A model generated the notes under the pieces. It had not been told where the DNA came from and did not search any database. It worked only from the letters and a program-made list of their open reading frames with translations. Of a DNA stretch of 63,780 nucleotides, positions 21,081 through 32,353 are shown in pieces; the first letter of the stretch is position 1, and each line of letters begins with the position of its first letter. Source of the stretch: Fomitopsis serialis (Eukaryota > Basidiomycota > Agaricomycetes > Polyporales > Fomitopsidaceae); NCBI RefSeq assembly GCF_022376445.1, contig NW_025955178.1:1-63780 (forward strand), in the 5' to 3' direction. The position numbers and the translations under genes are program-made.

Positions 21081-22149
21081 ATGATCGAGGACGATGCGGA
21101 GGTGCTCGACTGGGGACACGAGGACGACAAACAGACTGCCCAGCACGGCCCAGAAGACGTGGAAGATGCAGTCTCGCTTGGTGGCGACGAGGACGACATG
21201 CAGGACTGCTATCCGTACCAAGCTACGGAGCAGGAGGTCGCTGCTCAGCCTCCAATTCTTATTCGACGTCTCATGGCAAGCGAGAATCGTATGGCTCGAA
21301 GCAGTTGGGGCGCCACCTCGCAATCCGGATTTGCCCCACCTGCGACGTTCTCAGTCTGCCGGCAAGCTCACTCATGCACTTCCCCCGAACCTGCCTTATC
21401 CGTGGCACCTGTGCATCCGTCTCCTGCTCAGGCGAGCACTCTGGCTAGCTCCATGATACAGCGCGAGCCGCGGACGAATGACCTCGGGATGCCCGTCTCC
21501 GGCAGCAACCACGATGCGCTTCCTTCGGACTGGGAACTTCGACAAGCTAGGAGCGGTGGGGGTGAACAATATTATAACACCAAAACGCACGAGTCCACTT
21601 GGACTCAACCGGTGAGCGGCAAGTCGTCCCCAGCAAAGGACAAGGAGCGAGGCGTGTCGCGCGGAAGGGAAGGTGTATCACCTTCCCGACGCGTTATTTT
21701 GCCGGAGCGGCGGATGCGTCACAAGGAATCGAAACGGGCTGCGCACGATCTCGTACGAAGATCGACATTATCGTCCTGCTACGACTCCTGGTGGTGCTGG
21801 TGGCACGGAGCTGAGCGGCAGACGAGACGGTCGGACAGCCCACTCGCCAGTGCAAGCTGCGTACGCAGACTCGTACGCAGCGCCATCTCCACGTCCGTTG
21901 CCAGAGCGGCGTCGCACACGGTCGTTGTCCCAACCTGCTCGTTGGGACTACCTAAGCGAGGAGCGGTCTGGGCTTTTGCGCAGAGAGCAAACACCTCCGA
22001 GGGCGCAGGAGCGCGACTTGGCCGACGTACAACGTGGCAACCATTTGTCTCGCATTTCGATGAACTTGGACCCTCCGCCTCGCCACAGTCGTGCCCGTGG
22101 TCGGCAGGACCGCATGGACTTCGACGTCTCTCCTCGAAACGCATCCTAG
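21081..22149 (+). pseudogene. WW-domain protein, copy A (frameshifted)
   Basis: Starts MIEDDAEVLDWGHEDDKQ, an acidic N-terminus. A WW domain follows at about 21523-21610 (LPSDWELRQARSGG, YYNTKTHESTWTQP; conserved W...YY...W..P). The C-terminal part reads SYEDRHYRPA...RMDFDVSPRNAS in another frame and ends at 22149. WW domains bind proline-rich partners; the cellular role is unknown. Relative to copy B, single-base losses throw the region from about 21254 to 21389 out of frame, and one tyrosine of the WW domain is missing. A further frame change near 21750 is shared with copy B. It lies directly after the GTPase remnant, an arrangement repeated in block B. Confidence 0.7.
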
Positions 22150-22970
22150 ATCGCATCGCTACCGGACGTCCGTGGTTGCACCCGACCAGCCATTAATTGC
22201 TCCTCTACAGGCCACCGACGGGCATCTATCCGTTCTAAGTGCGCAGACATCACAATGGCGGGGACACAAACGTCTCAAGGGAGCGAGGACGAGGGACACG
22301 CCCAAGACGCGCCTCGGACGATAGCCGGAGACTGCGGGCCGGAAGCAGCGCCCTCGACGAGCATTGGGGACCATCAGCGAGATTCGGGCCTCGACCTAGG
22401 CTGCAGTTTTCAGCGTCGATCGAGCGTCGACCATCCGAGTCTAGCCTTGTTCAGGAGGCAGCTCGCCGCGCGGTCTCTGGAGAAGATATGTACAAGTGGG
22501 CAAGATTTGGCGCCTGCGTCCCGCCACCCGTCCTCCTCGCGCCACCGCCGGCGTATGCCAGCTGCTTCTGTCCGCAACCCAACCGCAACCTGTGTCTCGA
22601 CACGGCTCTCGCCTCAGCGCAGAGCTTGCTTCCTGCGTACGTGCCACGGACGACAAGCTCCTCAAACTCGGCTTCTCGCACGCCAATACCACCCCCGCGG
22701 ATGCTTGCGAATGATCCCGCTACCAGCCAAGGTCGCGGCATCACCGGGACTCTACTGTAAGTGGGATCTGAGGCTGCCGTTCGACTCCTTCCCTTCCATT
22801 CCCACTCTCTCCCGGCTGCTCTTTCTGCTCCCATTCTCCTCTTGTTACCTCTGCTCTTGCACGACATTACGGTGCGAGAAGGTGTAAACGCTAATCTGCG
22901 GCGTATTGTATCACTGATCAGTACGGCGTGGCGGAGGAGGGATGTCCGCTCGACGTCAATACGACTCTGA

Positions 22971-25780
22971 AAGGCACACCGGGCCTTACAGGCGGGTCGC
23001 GATCGAGTGGCTGAGCCTTGCAGGTCGCCGAAGGTCGTGCAGAGTGCCCTCCGTACCAGCGACTAGCTCGAGAGTACGGCGGGAGCTATTGCTTGTATCG
23101 ATCTGACTTCGGATTTGCGTCGTACTCAGGGAAGAGTCGTGGGCTTAGCATGCTCATTTACGCACGGCAATGTGCTTTGTATCGTGGACAGCGCAGGTAA
23201 TGCCAATCCTAGCGCAGATGTCGCTCCGAGAATGTACAGAAAATGAAACAAGACGGTCGGCGACTCACTGTGAAACAAGCTCCTGGGACCTCGACTGCGG
23301 GTCCATATCTCCTGCGTCTCCTGCAGACGAATGGCTCCGTCCTCGTCTTCGTGTGGCTAAAGCTGATGCCAGTGTGAGTCGAGGATCTCCGCACATGATG
23401 CCGTGGTCGTGTCGGGCTGGCATGCGTTCTGAGACGAAGTATGCTGCAGAGCAACGTCTCAGAATGACATTCTATGTCGAGCAGTTAGAAGACGGGATGG
23501 GGTGGCTGCGTAGCAGTCGTGAGTCGAGACACGGGTGGGAGTCACTAGCTGTATGTGAATGGATATGCAGAAGTTTAGATCGACATGGCCAGTTGAGTCG
23601 ATGTCTGCGTAGCGAGCACGACAGGCGGATGATCCGTACAACCCGCATGGACCAGTTCCAGTTCGCCGTCTGTGCTGTGTACAATCGACGGCAGGCCCGC
23701 TCACGAAGGGTGCCAATAGCGGAACATTGATTCGTGCCAATGCACGCTTTCTCTATGAGGCCTGCTAATACAGCCCGACTCGGATGCCATCAACGGAGCC
23801 TTGGAGGCGCAGGGTCTGTGGACGACTTCCTCGTCTGCAACAGGATACCGCCGTGACATCCCGAGAACAGGTGAACTCGAACGAATCTCTGTCCAGACCT
23901 GCCATGCGGACTCCGAGTCGGACTCTGAGTGTACTGACCGTAAGTTGTTTCACTCTCTACACAGCCGTTATGTGCGTCATGCTCTCATTGTTCTCCGCGA
24001 CACCTATCTGCAGCGTGAAGGAGGTCCACGTCTCGACCGAGTTGTCGAGCTCGCAGCTAGGTTCTTGGCCCGTGACCAGTGTCATCCCTCGCGCCAGTGA
24101 GCTCTCCGAGCCGAGTCGCCCTGAGGACTACACCGCGAATACTGTCCTGCTCGCGAATTCTATGTATGGACGCCGGGAAGTTTTTGCACGGACGGATGCC
24201 AGTCACAGTCTCGGGACGATTCAGAGGTCGGGTACTTGAACGCAATGTACCCGAAGAATACGGTGAGGTTCATTTGCCTGTCTCATCTCTGCGCAACTGA
24301 TCAACCCGACGGCTGGTCACTCACTTGCAGGCCACGGCGAGACCACGGATCGATGTACACTGGCCCATTATCCGCCGCCGCCGAAGGCGGTCTGCCTGGG
24401 CTCGCCGGCGGGCGTGCAAACAATCAAGTTGAAGACGACCTGCGATGTGTACATCTCAAGCCCTTGGCTGGGAACTTCAAGTTGAATCCTTGCCTCCCCA
24501 GCTGTTCCGTATGCTACACGGTGAGCCGACTGCTCCACGTTCACGAACCCGACCGATGCGCCATCGTGTATCTCACCTACCGACGCATTGGTCAACATCG
24601 AACATGTATCGACGCCTCTAAAGTCAGTCCATGCCACAGTGCGCTGTCAGCACGAAACGGACGAGTGCGCCATCCCCATCCACCCGCGAGGTTCATACAT
24701 CCAGGCCATGATATACAACTCGAATCGCCGCACGCAGGTACGCTAACCATTCAGTCGATCTCAGGACGTAGTACGGGTTGATTCAACGGCCTTCCGACAG
24801 CGGAGCCTCACCCCCGCTCAATGGACGGACGAGCTCGGGACGCAGTCAGGTGCGCACGCGGCGTGTTTAGTTGGCGGATGATTAGCGGGTAATGGTGGTG
24901 ACTGGAGGTGCGCGGCCGACTCGAGAATGACCACATCCGCCGTGTTCACCGCGCCTGCTCGTGCGCGACACGGCTCCGGGCACGTAACTTCACGCAGGGT
25001 ATGCGTGGAATGGGTCGCGATGCACAGGTGCGCATTCCCGTCGAGTGTGGTTTGCTGCGCGGCGGACGGGCTGTTGCTAGATACATCCAGCCCGAAGTGC
25101 TCACTGACGTTTACAGGACGGACCCCGCCGAGTAGAGCAATTGGCGGCCAGGATTCGTCGGAGAGCGGCGCGAACGCGACGGACCACGTCTGGCCGTTGT
25201 CATCTCCGACTCGTGAGCCCACTCGTCCGGCCGAGCCTCTTCGCGAAATGTTGCGTGCGACGGGGTTCTCTCCCTCGCATTTCGCTCACATACCATGATA
25301 CATACGAGTAGATAGCAGAATATATTCATTGCTCGCGACGCTACGTACACGGTTTCGGTACCTACGCGGGCAGCATCCGAGGCAGCGTCGCTGCCTCGTC
25401 CTCGACGCCCCACTGGCAGCCGTCGACGCAGCGCGGACCACCGCACCACTTCACGAGCAGTCACGCACACATCTCCGCAATGTGCCCACTGCGCGGCGCG
25501 TCGTCGTCCGTCCGAACCGCGCCTCCGCCCTCCTCATCACAGCCCCAGTCACACCTACGCCCGCCGTCATCCTGCATCGAAGCCCTCAATTCCGCCCTGC
25601 CCAAGCCGTTCCCCGCTGCCTCACACATCCGACCCACTGACACAGACCACGTCAGCCCTAGAGAGAACACCGCGAGAACACTCACCTCGCACGTCCTCGC
25701 CGCGACCGCTGCACACCGCCGGCGACACTCCCGTCCTCGAGAAGCCCGCGCAGGGTACAACCGCCGACTCAAACGACCGG
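22971..25780. other. No gene confidently recognised
   Basis: Frames here are broken but some stretches look protein-derived. On + these include AGAIACIDLTSDLRRTQGRV and VGLACSFTHGNVLCIVDSAG (about 23080-23210), PYLLRLLQTNGSVLVFVWLK (about 23310-23360), KLKTTCDVYISSPWLGTSS (about 24430-24485) and IPIHPRGSYIQAMIYNSN (about 24675-24730). They read like remnants of one or two decayed intron-containing genes that I cannot name. From 24800 to 25780 nothing is recognisable. Confidence 0.4.
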
Positions 25781-26880
25781 TAAAGATACGTTCTTGGGCG
25801 CTTTGCGGATGCTAAATCTAATAGTTCCGCGGCTGGACCGCATGACCGACCACCTCCTTCCCTTCATGATGCAAGTCCCTGGACGCTGCGTCGGCCTCCC
25901 ACGCAGCAGCGTCGACTCCGCCAGCGGACGACAACTGGGCCGGGCTCCCCGTATTGGCAGGCCAGCAACGCGAGGACGGACGCGCACGGACAGATGGCGG
26001 GAAAATACGCGTGGCGCCGTATTCGCTGGGTAAGCATATTGAATGCTCAAGCACAAGCACAACGCCGACTGATCCGTAAGTTAGCTGCAGCCCGTCGCGA
26101 CTCCCACTTTGTATTGCACCTATCGACCCCTGTCGATAATCGCCCTTGGGTCACTCTCCCCTTTCGCTCTCCCCTCTCGCTCTCCCAATCTCGCCACCTC
26201 TACGCGCTGCCCACGTCGATGCGGGTCAATTGGAGCACCCGTCGCCAGCGAAGACCGCAACCCACGGGACACGCATACACCGCCGCCTGGTCCTCTCCCG
26301 AGTACGCCCCGCGCTACCGGCGCAACGCTCTCCTGCAAGGTTTTCTCGGGAGGACACTCCGGGACTGCAGTCGCACGCACGAAGCGGAGAATGCAGAACA
26401 CGTACCGCAGTCCATGCAATCACCGGCGCTGCACATACAGCAGTACATGAACGAGCTACATCAGCATGGTCAAGTCAGGCTCAGAAGGCGACGTGAACTC
26501 GGGCAGGACGACGCGACGCGAGACGCGGAGGCAAGAACATGTACAAGACCCGGCTACGTTGGGCAGCATGCGCGTCAGTCCATGCACGGACGCACCTCGC
26601 TAGCCTTCGCTGAAGAGTGCATGCGCAGGGATCAACTCGCCGTACCGCGACATGCACCGAGCAATCCCGGTCGAGAAGTCGGCACGAAAGCTCAGAGGAT
26701 CGAACAGCGAAAGGATGTAGCCAGAGCGGAAGGCTGGGTGCGCGCTGCGCGGAAGACGAGGATGCGATGCAAGAGGAAGACGGCAGTACCGAGCAGAGGA
26801 AGGTGCGAACGTAGATCGTCTCCTTGTCCACTGCGCGCTCACGAACGGCAGAAACGCGGACAACGGACGTCTTGAACACT
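25780..26880 (+). repeat. Diverged repeat R1, copy 1
   Basis: About 1.1 kb is clearly related, in the same order and orientation, to 39370-40480. Shared landmarks are CAAGTCCCTGG, GCGAGGACGG, GCTGGGTAAGCAT, GCTGCAGCCCGTCGCGACTC, CTTTGTATTGCACCTA, CCACGTCGATGCGG, GCACCGAGCAA, GGAAGGCTGGGTGCGCG and GCAGAAACGCGGAC. The copies differ by many substitutions and indels. Large open frames through it are not conserved between copies, so I treat them as non-coding. Confidence 0.75.
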
Positions 26881-27280
26881 CATCCACACGCACCGCGATC
26901 GGGTCCTGCTGGCAGGTGGACGAGGCGGCTGCTATCACTCGGTTACCGACGCTCCGACGCGTAGCGGGGACCGACCCGCGCTGGGCAGTACGGTGAGCAC
27001 TGAGCGGTCTTTGCCCGTGAGTGCACCGAGGCTGAAGAGCTATCACATCTGCGCTCTGAGCTATAGCCTGTCGCACGCAGCGAGGCCCGCCGCGTACCGG
27101 GACACGCGCTATCACCTTATGGTCTGCAGGTTCTTCGTCAAATCGTATGCTGCCCAAAAGGCGTCCGCCTCCTTGACAAGCATCGAGGTGCAGGACGCCA
27201 CGACGTCCACGCCTAGGTTGGCCGGCCGCCGCTCGCACCGAAACGGCACCCTGGGCTCGCTCGACCAAGCGATCAATACA
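26881..27280. other. No gene recognised
   Basis: This lies between repeat R1 and the second PEPCK copy. Only short or GC-driven frames are present. Confidence 0.5.
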
Positions 27281-28690
27281 GCGAGCGGCGTCGTCGCCAA
27301 GTGCGAATTAGTGCAGCTGATCCGTTGTTCCCTCTCACACAGTGGGATCTGAAGTACCGCATCCAGTCTTCGTCATCTGCTCGCGGGCTTATCACGCTCT
27401 GTTCATGGCAAGTTGGTCTTGTGTCTCGTCACGCCTAGCAGAACAACATGCTCATCCGCCCTACGGAGGAAGAGCTGAAGGATTCCGGCGAGCTGGACTA
27501 CATCGCGGGCCAGCTCCCGGCGAATCGTTTCACGAAGGGCGTGAGCAGCACCACGTCTGTCGAGATCGATTTCAAGCATATGGAGAGGATCATCCTCGGC
27601 GGTGAGATGAGGAGGAGTGTCTTCTCTGTCATACTGTGCGTCTTCTTCCCGTCCCGTTGACTGTGACTAACGCTCTTGTGTAGCACTACCTCCACTGACC
27701 GGTCAAGCTCGGCCAGCTCTCGCTGCATTCGTCTACCAACGTCGGCATCGAGAACAACGATGTGACCATCTTCTTTGGGTTGCCGGGCACGGGCAAGACC
27801 AGACGCTCTCCGCCGACCCGCGCCGGAAGCTGATTGGCGATGACGAGCGCGTCTGGTCGGACGACGGTGTGTTCAATATCGAGGGCGGGTGCTACGCGAA
27901 GTGCGTCAACCTCTCCGCAGAGAAGGAGCCCGAGATCTACGACACGGTCCGTTCCGGGAGCATCCTCGGAAAGTCGTGTACAACCCGATCTCGTGCGTGC
28001 CCCACTGCGACGACAGCAGCATCACGGAGAACACGCGCTCCGCGTACCCGATCGTGTTCATCGCGAACGCGCCCCGTGCATGGTCAACCGCCAGCCGAGC
28101 AACATCGTCATGCTCATCTGCGATGCGCTCGGTGCCTGCCGCCCGTGAGCAAACTCTCGCCTGAGCAGGCGAGCTACCACTTCCTCGCGAGATACATCTC
28201 GTGAGTCTCCTTAGGCTTCATGACGGAGAAAACATCACTGATATTGGCTTAGGAAACCCCCTAGTACGGAGGATGACGTCCTCGAGCCCACCCTGACGTG
28301 CTACTTCGCGCCGTTCATCGTCCTCACCCCGGGCGCTACGTCGAGATGCTCGCGGAGCGCATGCCGAAGAACAACATCGACTGCTGGCTAATCAACGCGG
28401 GCTCGACGGGGGGCAAGTACGGGACGGGTCAGCGCTGCCCGCTGAAGTACACATGCATGGTCGTCGACGTGGTGCGCTCGGGCGAGCTCGCCAAGGAGGC
28501 GTACGGGACGTCCGGGATGTTCGGCCTCCAGGTCCCGACCCACATCGAGGGCGTGCCGCGCGAGCTGTTGAGCCTCCGCTTGGCGTGGACGGACGAGGCG
28601 GCATTTGAGGGGGAGGCGAGGAACCTGGCGGCGATGTTCCAGAAGGCGTTTGCGTTGTATCATATGAATAGGACGTGGAGAGAAGGTCAG
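27281..28690 (+). pseudogene. PEP carboxykinase (ATP), copy 2
   Basis: The copy starts inside an intron of the gene, at sequence matching 16670-16725, so the 5' exons are absent. Segments: [69 protein letters not shown]-loop region [10 protein letters not shown], then a frameshift inside the following TTLSAD equivalent. Downstream are [74 protein letters not shown] and AMFQKAFALYHM. Where copy 1 has a damaged P-loop this copy is closer to the functional GTGKT, and where this copy is frameshifted copy 1 is intact. The two therefore decayed independently after duplication. Inactive. Confidence 0.92.
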
Positions 28691-28813
28691 GCTTGCGGGC
28701 ATCCGGCTATTCCCTTTTCGTTGACGATACAACAGCCATGTAGGACAGGGCCTTCGATGCCGCCGTGTCCACAGAGACATGGCTATACGCGGTGGGGATT
28801 GGGGTGTCATTGG

Positions 28814-28975
28814 GTGAGTACGGTTGCGACTCCAGAGTGAGACGTGGAGAATCCTAGGATCAGGACTTTCTTTCGGTACCTAGACCCTGGCTGTACCCAT
28901 CCCAAGTCGTCCAAAGTAACGCTGCTCGTGGGACGACAGGCGCCGCGGCTTTCTCTGCGACATACCCCAAGTGCC
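28814..28975. repeat. 3' flank of PEPCK duplication, copy 2
   Basis: Counterpart of 18232-18370. Similarity is lost after GCGACATACCCC, which marks the right end of the duplicated unit of about 1.7 kb (16670-18370 against 27281-28975). Confidence 0.8.
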
Positions 28976-29229
28976 CGAAATTGATCCCTGCACACTCTTC
29001 TCGCTGTCCCTGGCCCTCTCGTATGCCCTGTTCGACGGCTCTCGAGAGTACGTGTCTGACTGCACGTACGAGGACGCGCGACGTATTGTACGTTGCCCAA
29101 GTCGTGTCGTACGCTTGCTGTGCCCAGGACCGATAACATCGCATGACGGCATATGCCGTCGACGGAGATCTACTCGACCCCGAAACGCAGAAGGTCGAGG
29201 TCCGCGCGGCGCAATGACGTGAGTCACCT

Positions 29230-30560
29230 TTGAGTGTGAACATTGCAACTTGGCTGCGACTCGACCGCAACGTCAAGCCCTCGGCCGGTGCTATCGCCCT
29301 GTTGCGTGTATGGATTAGGAACTCAGCACTCAGTACTCCGCTCACAAACCCGGCCCACCTCCTCTACTTGCCACAACCGCTTGTCAAGCTTTCTGTGATT
29401 GGTCCTCGCCCAATTGACTTACATCGTCTTCATCCCTCGCTGGCAACTTCGGGCGTTTCAAGTTCCTACCACTGCCTCGCCTTGTTCTCCGGCTGGCTCG
29501 TGCTCCTCCGTATCTGCTTCGTATAGGCTCCGTTTTCAGGAGAGACAGCTACAACGGCGACAGCGACCTCGAGCACATTCCTTGCGCACAATAGCCAGGC
29601 ATGTCGAACCCGGAGCTACCATGTCATCTGGTACTTAGCAAGGTACGTCTGTATGCAGACTTCACGTCGAAATTGCATGAGCTAATCATCGGTGGCGGCA
29701 ATAGTATGAGGCGTTTGTTATGGACGAGTAGCGCGGATTTGACTACCATCACAACTTCGAGCGAAGTCTTCGACCTGCGGTACGTCTCCTCATTCCCGCC
29801 TACTCTCGACACTCAGTATTCCTTCAAGCACCTCCCATGTACGTACTGCACGCGCCATATCCCCGTGCCCTTGACTTGATAGACATCACCACCCCCTACC
29901 TGGCCCTCTCCTGACCCGTCCACGTCGTCCACGTCCAGTAAGGCCAAGACCAAGGGGAATCGACTGGTCCGTTTTCAAGAACGTCTCATACTTTCGCCGG
30001 CCATGCATGCGGACGTTGAAGGATGCAAGTAGGAATATGGAGTCAGAGGACGGCGTGGAGAGGCGGTAGACGGGAATACGAGAGCGGAAGGAACAGACGG
30101 TCCCCGAGCGCGGTGCGTGGTACCTGCTTTCGTGACGTTGATCTGTACTGACGAATGTTTTTCCCTGGGCGTCGCTCGCATAGGAGGGAAGAGGGGGTGT
30201 CCCGTCGCGACACATGGAACACGTGTGTCTAGTTTCATGGACGCGTCCGGAGACTGCGGCGGACGGTTCTCCGTCGTATGTCACTTTCACTTTTACGACC
30301 GACTTCGAGACTGGTTTGACTCGTGGTCGGCCCATTCTCGCTCACTCGCAGTAATCCAGTATACACCGACGGACGCAAAGATTTCAAGAGGCGCCACCCC
30401 TTCCACGGCCACCTCCTTGATGTTCGGGACGCGAAGAGCAAGTATGTACCGGGGATTCTTTCACGTAGCAATGGCTCGTACAACACAGCACGCGAAACGG
30501 CTCGACCAAGCACGAGTGCATTCGACACCAAGGTGAAAGACTTGGCACCTTCCCCCAAAC
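29230..30560 (+). repeat. Diverged repeat R2, copy 1
   Basis: This region is related in inverted orientation to about 44040-45540. Shared landmarks are ATGACGTGAGT just upstream, CTCAGCACTCAGTACTCCGC, CACCTC-TCTACTTGCCACAA, GCTGGGCAACTTCG (one base fewer here), GTACTGACGAATGT and CCTGGGCGTCGCTCGCAT, CATGCATGCGGACGT, GGACGCGTCCGGAGACTGC, AAACGGCTCGACCAAGCAC and TGCATTCGACACCA. Its last 330 bp also match 42640-43010. Frames differ between copies and no protein family is recognised. Confidence 0.7.
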
Positions 30561-31189
30561 ACATCCGTAGGCCTTCCCGCTCCGCAATGTCTCACTACCA
30601 GTGCCCGTCTCGGAGCCGTCATTATGTATGCTGGTCTCAACGTTCGTTGAAACAAACACATACCAGTACTTGTTTTCTAGTTGGAGACCCGTTGTTCCTC
30701 ACGTCTCGTCAGCGAGGACAGGGATCTCGGTTCTTGTTCCCTGTCTGGCCTCCGACGACAACGCCTCCCTGCTCGTCGACGACCAAGGGGGTCCTTCCTC
30801 GACCACGTCCCCTGATCTCTCCGGTTCATGTGATATGCTCTGCACAACGTTGTCCTCATTGCGCGCGCAGCGGGATAGGGGATATATTCGATGGAACTTG
30901 TCGGTGATCTTTGCGGGTGCGCGGTACGCGCGTCGTATAGGAGCCCAGGTACGTTCTTCTCGCTCGCTGTCAGCAATAGTGATCTCAGGGCCATCCAGCC
31001 TCCAGTAGAAGTCGACCACCGTCAGCCCCTGCAGCATGAGTCAATGACCCAGAAGACCCCTACGGCAGCCCAACTGTCAAGCTTCCCAGACAATGGCGAA
31101 AACGGAGCTTGACAGTGGTCGTCGTCGCTACCCTCATGTTCCATCTCGTTAGCTGAACCAGCACCGGTGGACTTCTAAAGTCGACCCAT
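30561..31189. other. Possible decayed - strand gene, unidentified
   Basis: On the - strand from about 31037 there is VVDFYWRLDGPEI, a possible short intron, then WAPIRRAYRAPAKITDKFHR and IYPLSRCARNEDNVVQSI. The two pieces look like coding sequence joined across a splice site, but I cannot name a family. The remainder of the gap is featureless. Confidence 0.3.
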
Positions 31190-31615
31190 TGTCCAAGATC
31201 GAATTCTCCTTTGCTACGATGGTCGACACGCAGTACGCGTCACGGCTGTCGAAGGCTTCCCAAGACCGCTTCGCCGTCATCCGTACTGAACTGTGCTTAT
31301 CATCCTCCACCTTCGGCCCGAGGTATCTCAGCACGACGCCCGTCTTCTCGCCCTTCTTAATCGATCCCCTCTCGACGGCGCGGACGAAGTCATCCTCGCT
31401 GCCGAAGGCATGCGCCTTGCCTGTGAAACCTAGGCCTTCCGGGCGCGAGGCTACCGCGAAGGATACTACGATAGGTGGATCAGTGGACGTCCGTCATTTG
31501 GGGTGACATAAATTGACTGACCGCAAGTGACCAGTCTCCTTGATCGGATCCTCGAGTGGCCGGATCACGTCCTGGCTAGTCAGGTCCAGCTTACCGTGTT
31601 CGTGCACCCAGCGCT
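31190..31615 (-). pseudogene. Dihydroxy-acid dehydratase (Ilv3-like) fragment
   Basis: Dihydroxy-acid dehydratase is the iron-sulphur enzyme of mitochondrial valine and isoleucine synthesis. The - strand encodes QDVIRPLEDPIKETGHLR (31574-31521), a segment diagnostic of this family. After about 70 nt of unrelated or intronic sequence it continues with GFTGKAHAFGSEDDFVRAVE and RGSIKKGEKTGVVLRYLGPK (about 31450-31318). This corresponds to the start of the C-terminal beta-barrel domain. The normal continuation, GGPGMPEM, is absent. The cluster-binding N-terminal domain is missing, so the fragment is non-functional. Confidence 0.78.
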
Positions 31616-32079
31616 GCCAGGTTCTCCGCTTATCGGGTGTATGGCTAGAGCTGCCCCAGAGCCTGTTAAAGCTGCGTAGCGCGCTTCAGCTGTGGGTAAT
31701 CCCGGCATGTGGCCTCGCGATTGTAATCATCCAGTCTCGTACGTCCATGAGGACGTGTACTGTGCACAACCCGCTGATGCATTTCCTAGCAGCTCTTTTA
31801 AGTTCGTGGCCTCGCTATAGGGATTACCGAGTCAAATGGACGGCGGTCGTTGATCGAGAGACTAGCCTTCGACCTGACATACCCAGCACGATGGGTGAAG
31901 TGTGAACGCGGTGGTTAACATCTGGTATGTCATGTTGTGTAGTACCTCGCCCCGAAATCGCGCTCAAGCTCAGTCTACTGCTCGTCACGCAGGGAAGGAC
32001 GCATTTTCACGAGTATTCCATTCAAAGTCTACACATCCCCGCTCAGTGGGCCTTGTCCCGCCAGGCTCGCGAGATGTCT
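31616..32079. other. No gene recognised
   Basis: Short frames only. A + strand frame reading MRTCTVHNPLMHFLAALLSS has no recognisable relatives. Confidence 0.45.
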
Positions 32080-32353
32080 AACCTGCCCAATATATCCCTC
32101 GAAGGAGCACTCCTCCGCGACATCCTCGTTGGCTCGCGCACGCAGTACGTCCCACTTTCCGTCTCCCCCTCCGCGCCTCGCAGCTCACGCGTTCGTTGTA
32201 TAGGTTCGAGGCGCTCGTATGGCTCTTCGACGCGAGGGCTTCAAGCCCGTCGTGGACAAGGTGTTCCCCTTCGAGGGGACGCGCACGGAGTACGAGTATC
32301 TTGAGAACCAGCAGCATGTCGGGAAGGTGTGCGTGCAGGTCGCGAGGGACTGA
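32080..32353 (+). pseudogene. Zinc-type alcohol dehydrogenase / quinone reductase C-terminal fragment
   Basis: The sequence reads LPNISLEGALLRDILVGSRT, a clean 49-nt intron (32155-32203, GTACGT...TATAG), then FEALVWLFDA, a one-base frame change near 32235, and GFKPVVDKVFPFEGTRTEYE, YLENQQHVGKVCVQVARD with a natural stop at 32351-32353. The order LxGILVGSRxQFEAL...KPVVDKVF-F...A..YLE.Q.HVGKVxV is the usual C-terminus of NADP-dependent medium-chain dehydrogenases of the zeta-crystallin type. The cofactor- and substrate-binding N-terminal three quarters are absent. The retained intron shows a DNA-level copy. Confidence 0.8.

Larger units (their letters stand above)
19717..22970 (+). repeat. Block A of a 3.25-kb inverted duplication
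   Basis: From GGAGGAGAATCGGCACGACT at about 19717 to GACGTCAATACGA at about 22970 the sequence recurs, reverse complemented, at 47023-50273. The flanks on both sides are unrelated. Differences I can see are length changes in short runs: AAA to AA near 21254, five to four G near 21307, AAA to AA near 21389, one ATT unit fewer near 21570, four to three C near 20458, and six to five C near 22694. Block A has the shorter run in every case. It contains the GTPase and WW-domain remnants. Confidence 0.95.

Noticed and set aside
18840..22970. Block A as an autonomous transposon
   Set aside because: No transposase, terminal inverted repeats or target duplication was seen. Its contents are host gene remnants, so a segmental duplication fits better.
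26600..27268. 222-codon - strand frame as a gene
   Set aside because: It runs through repeat R1, whose other copy at 39-40 kb does not conserve the frame.
16280..28690. Retroposed (processed) PEPCK copies
   Set aside because: Both copies keep short introns with GT...AG ends and share 3' flanking DNA, which indicates DNA-level duplication.
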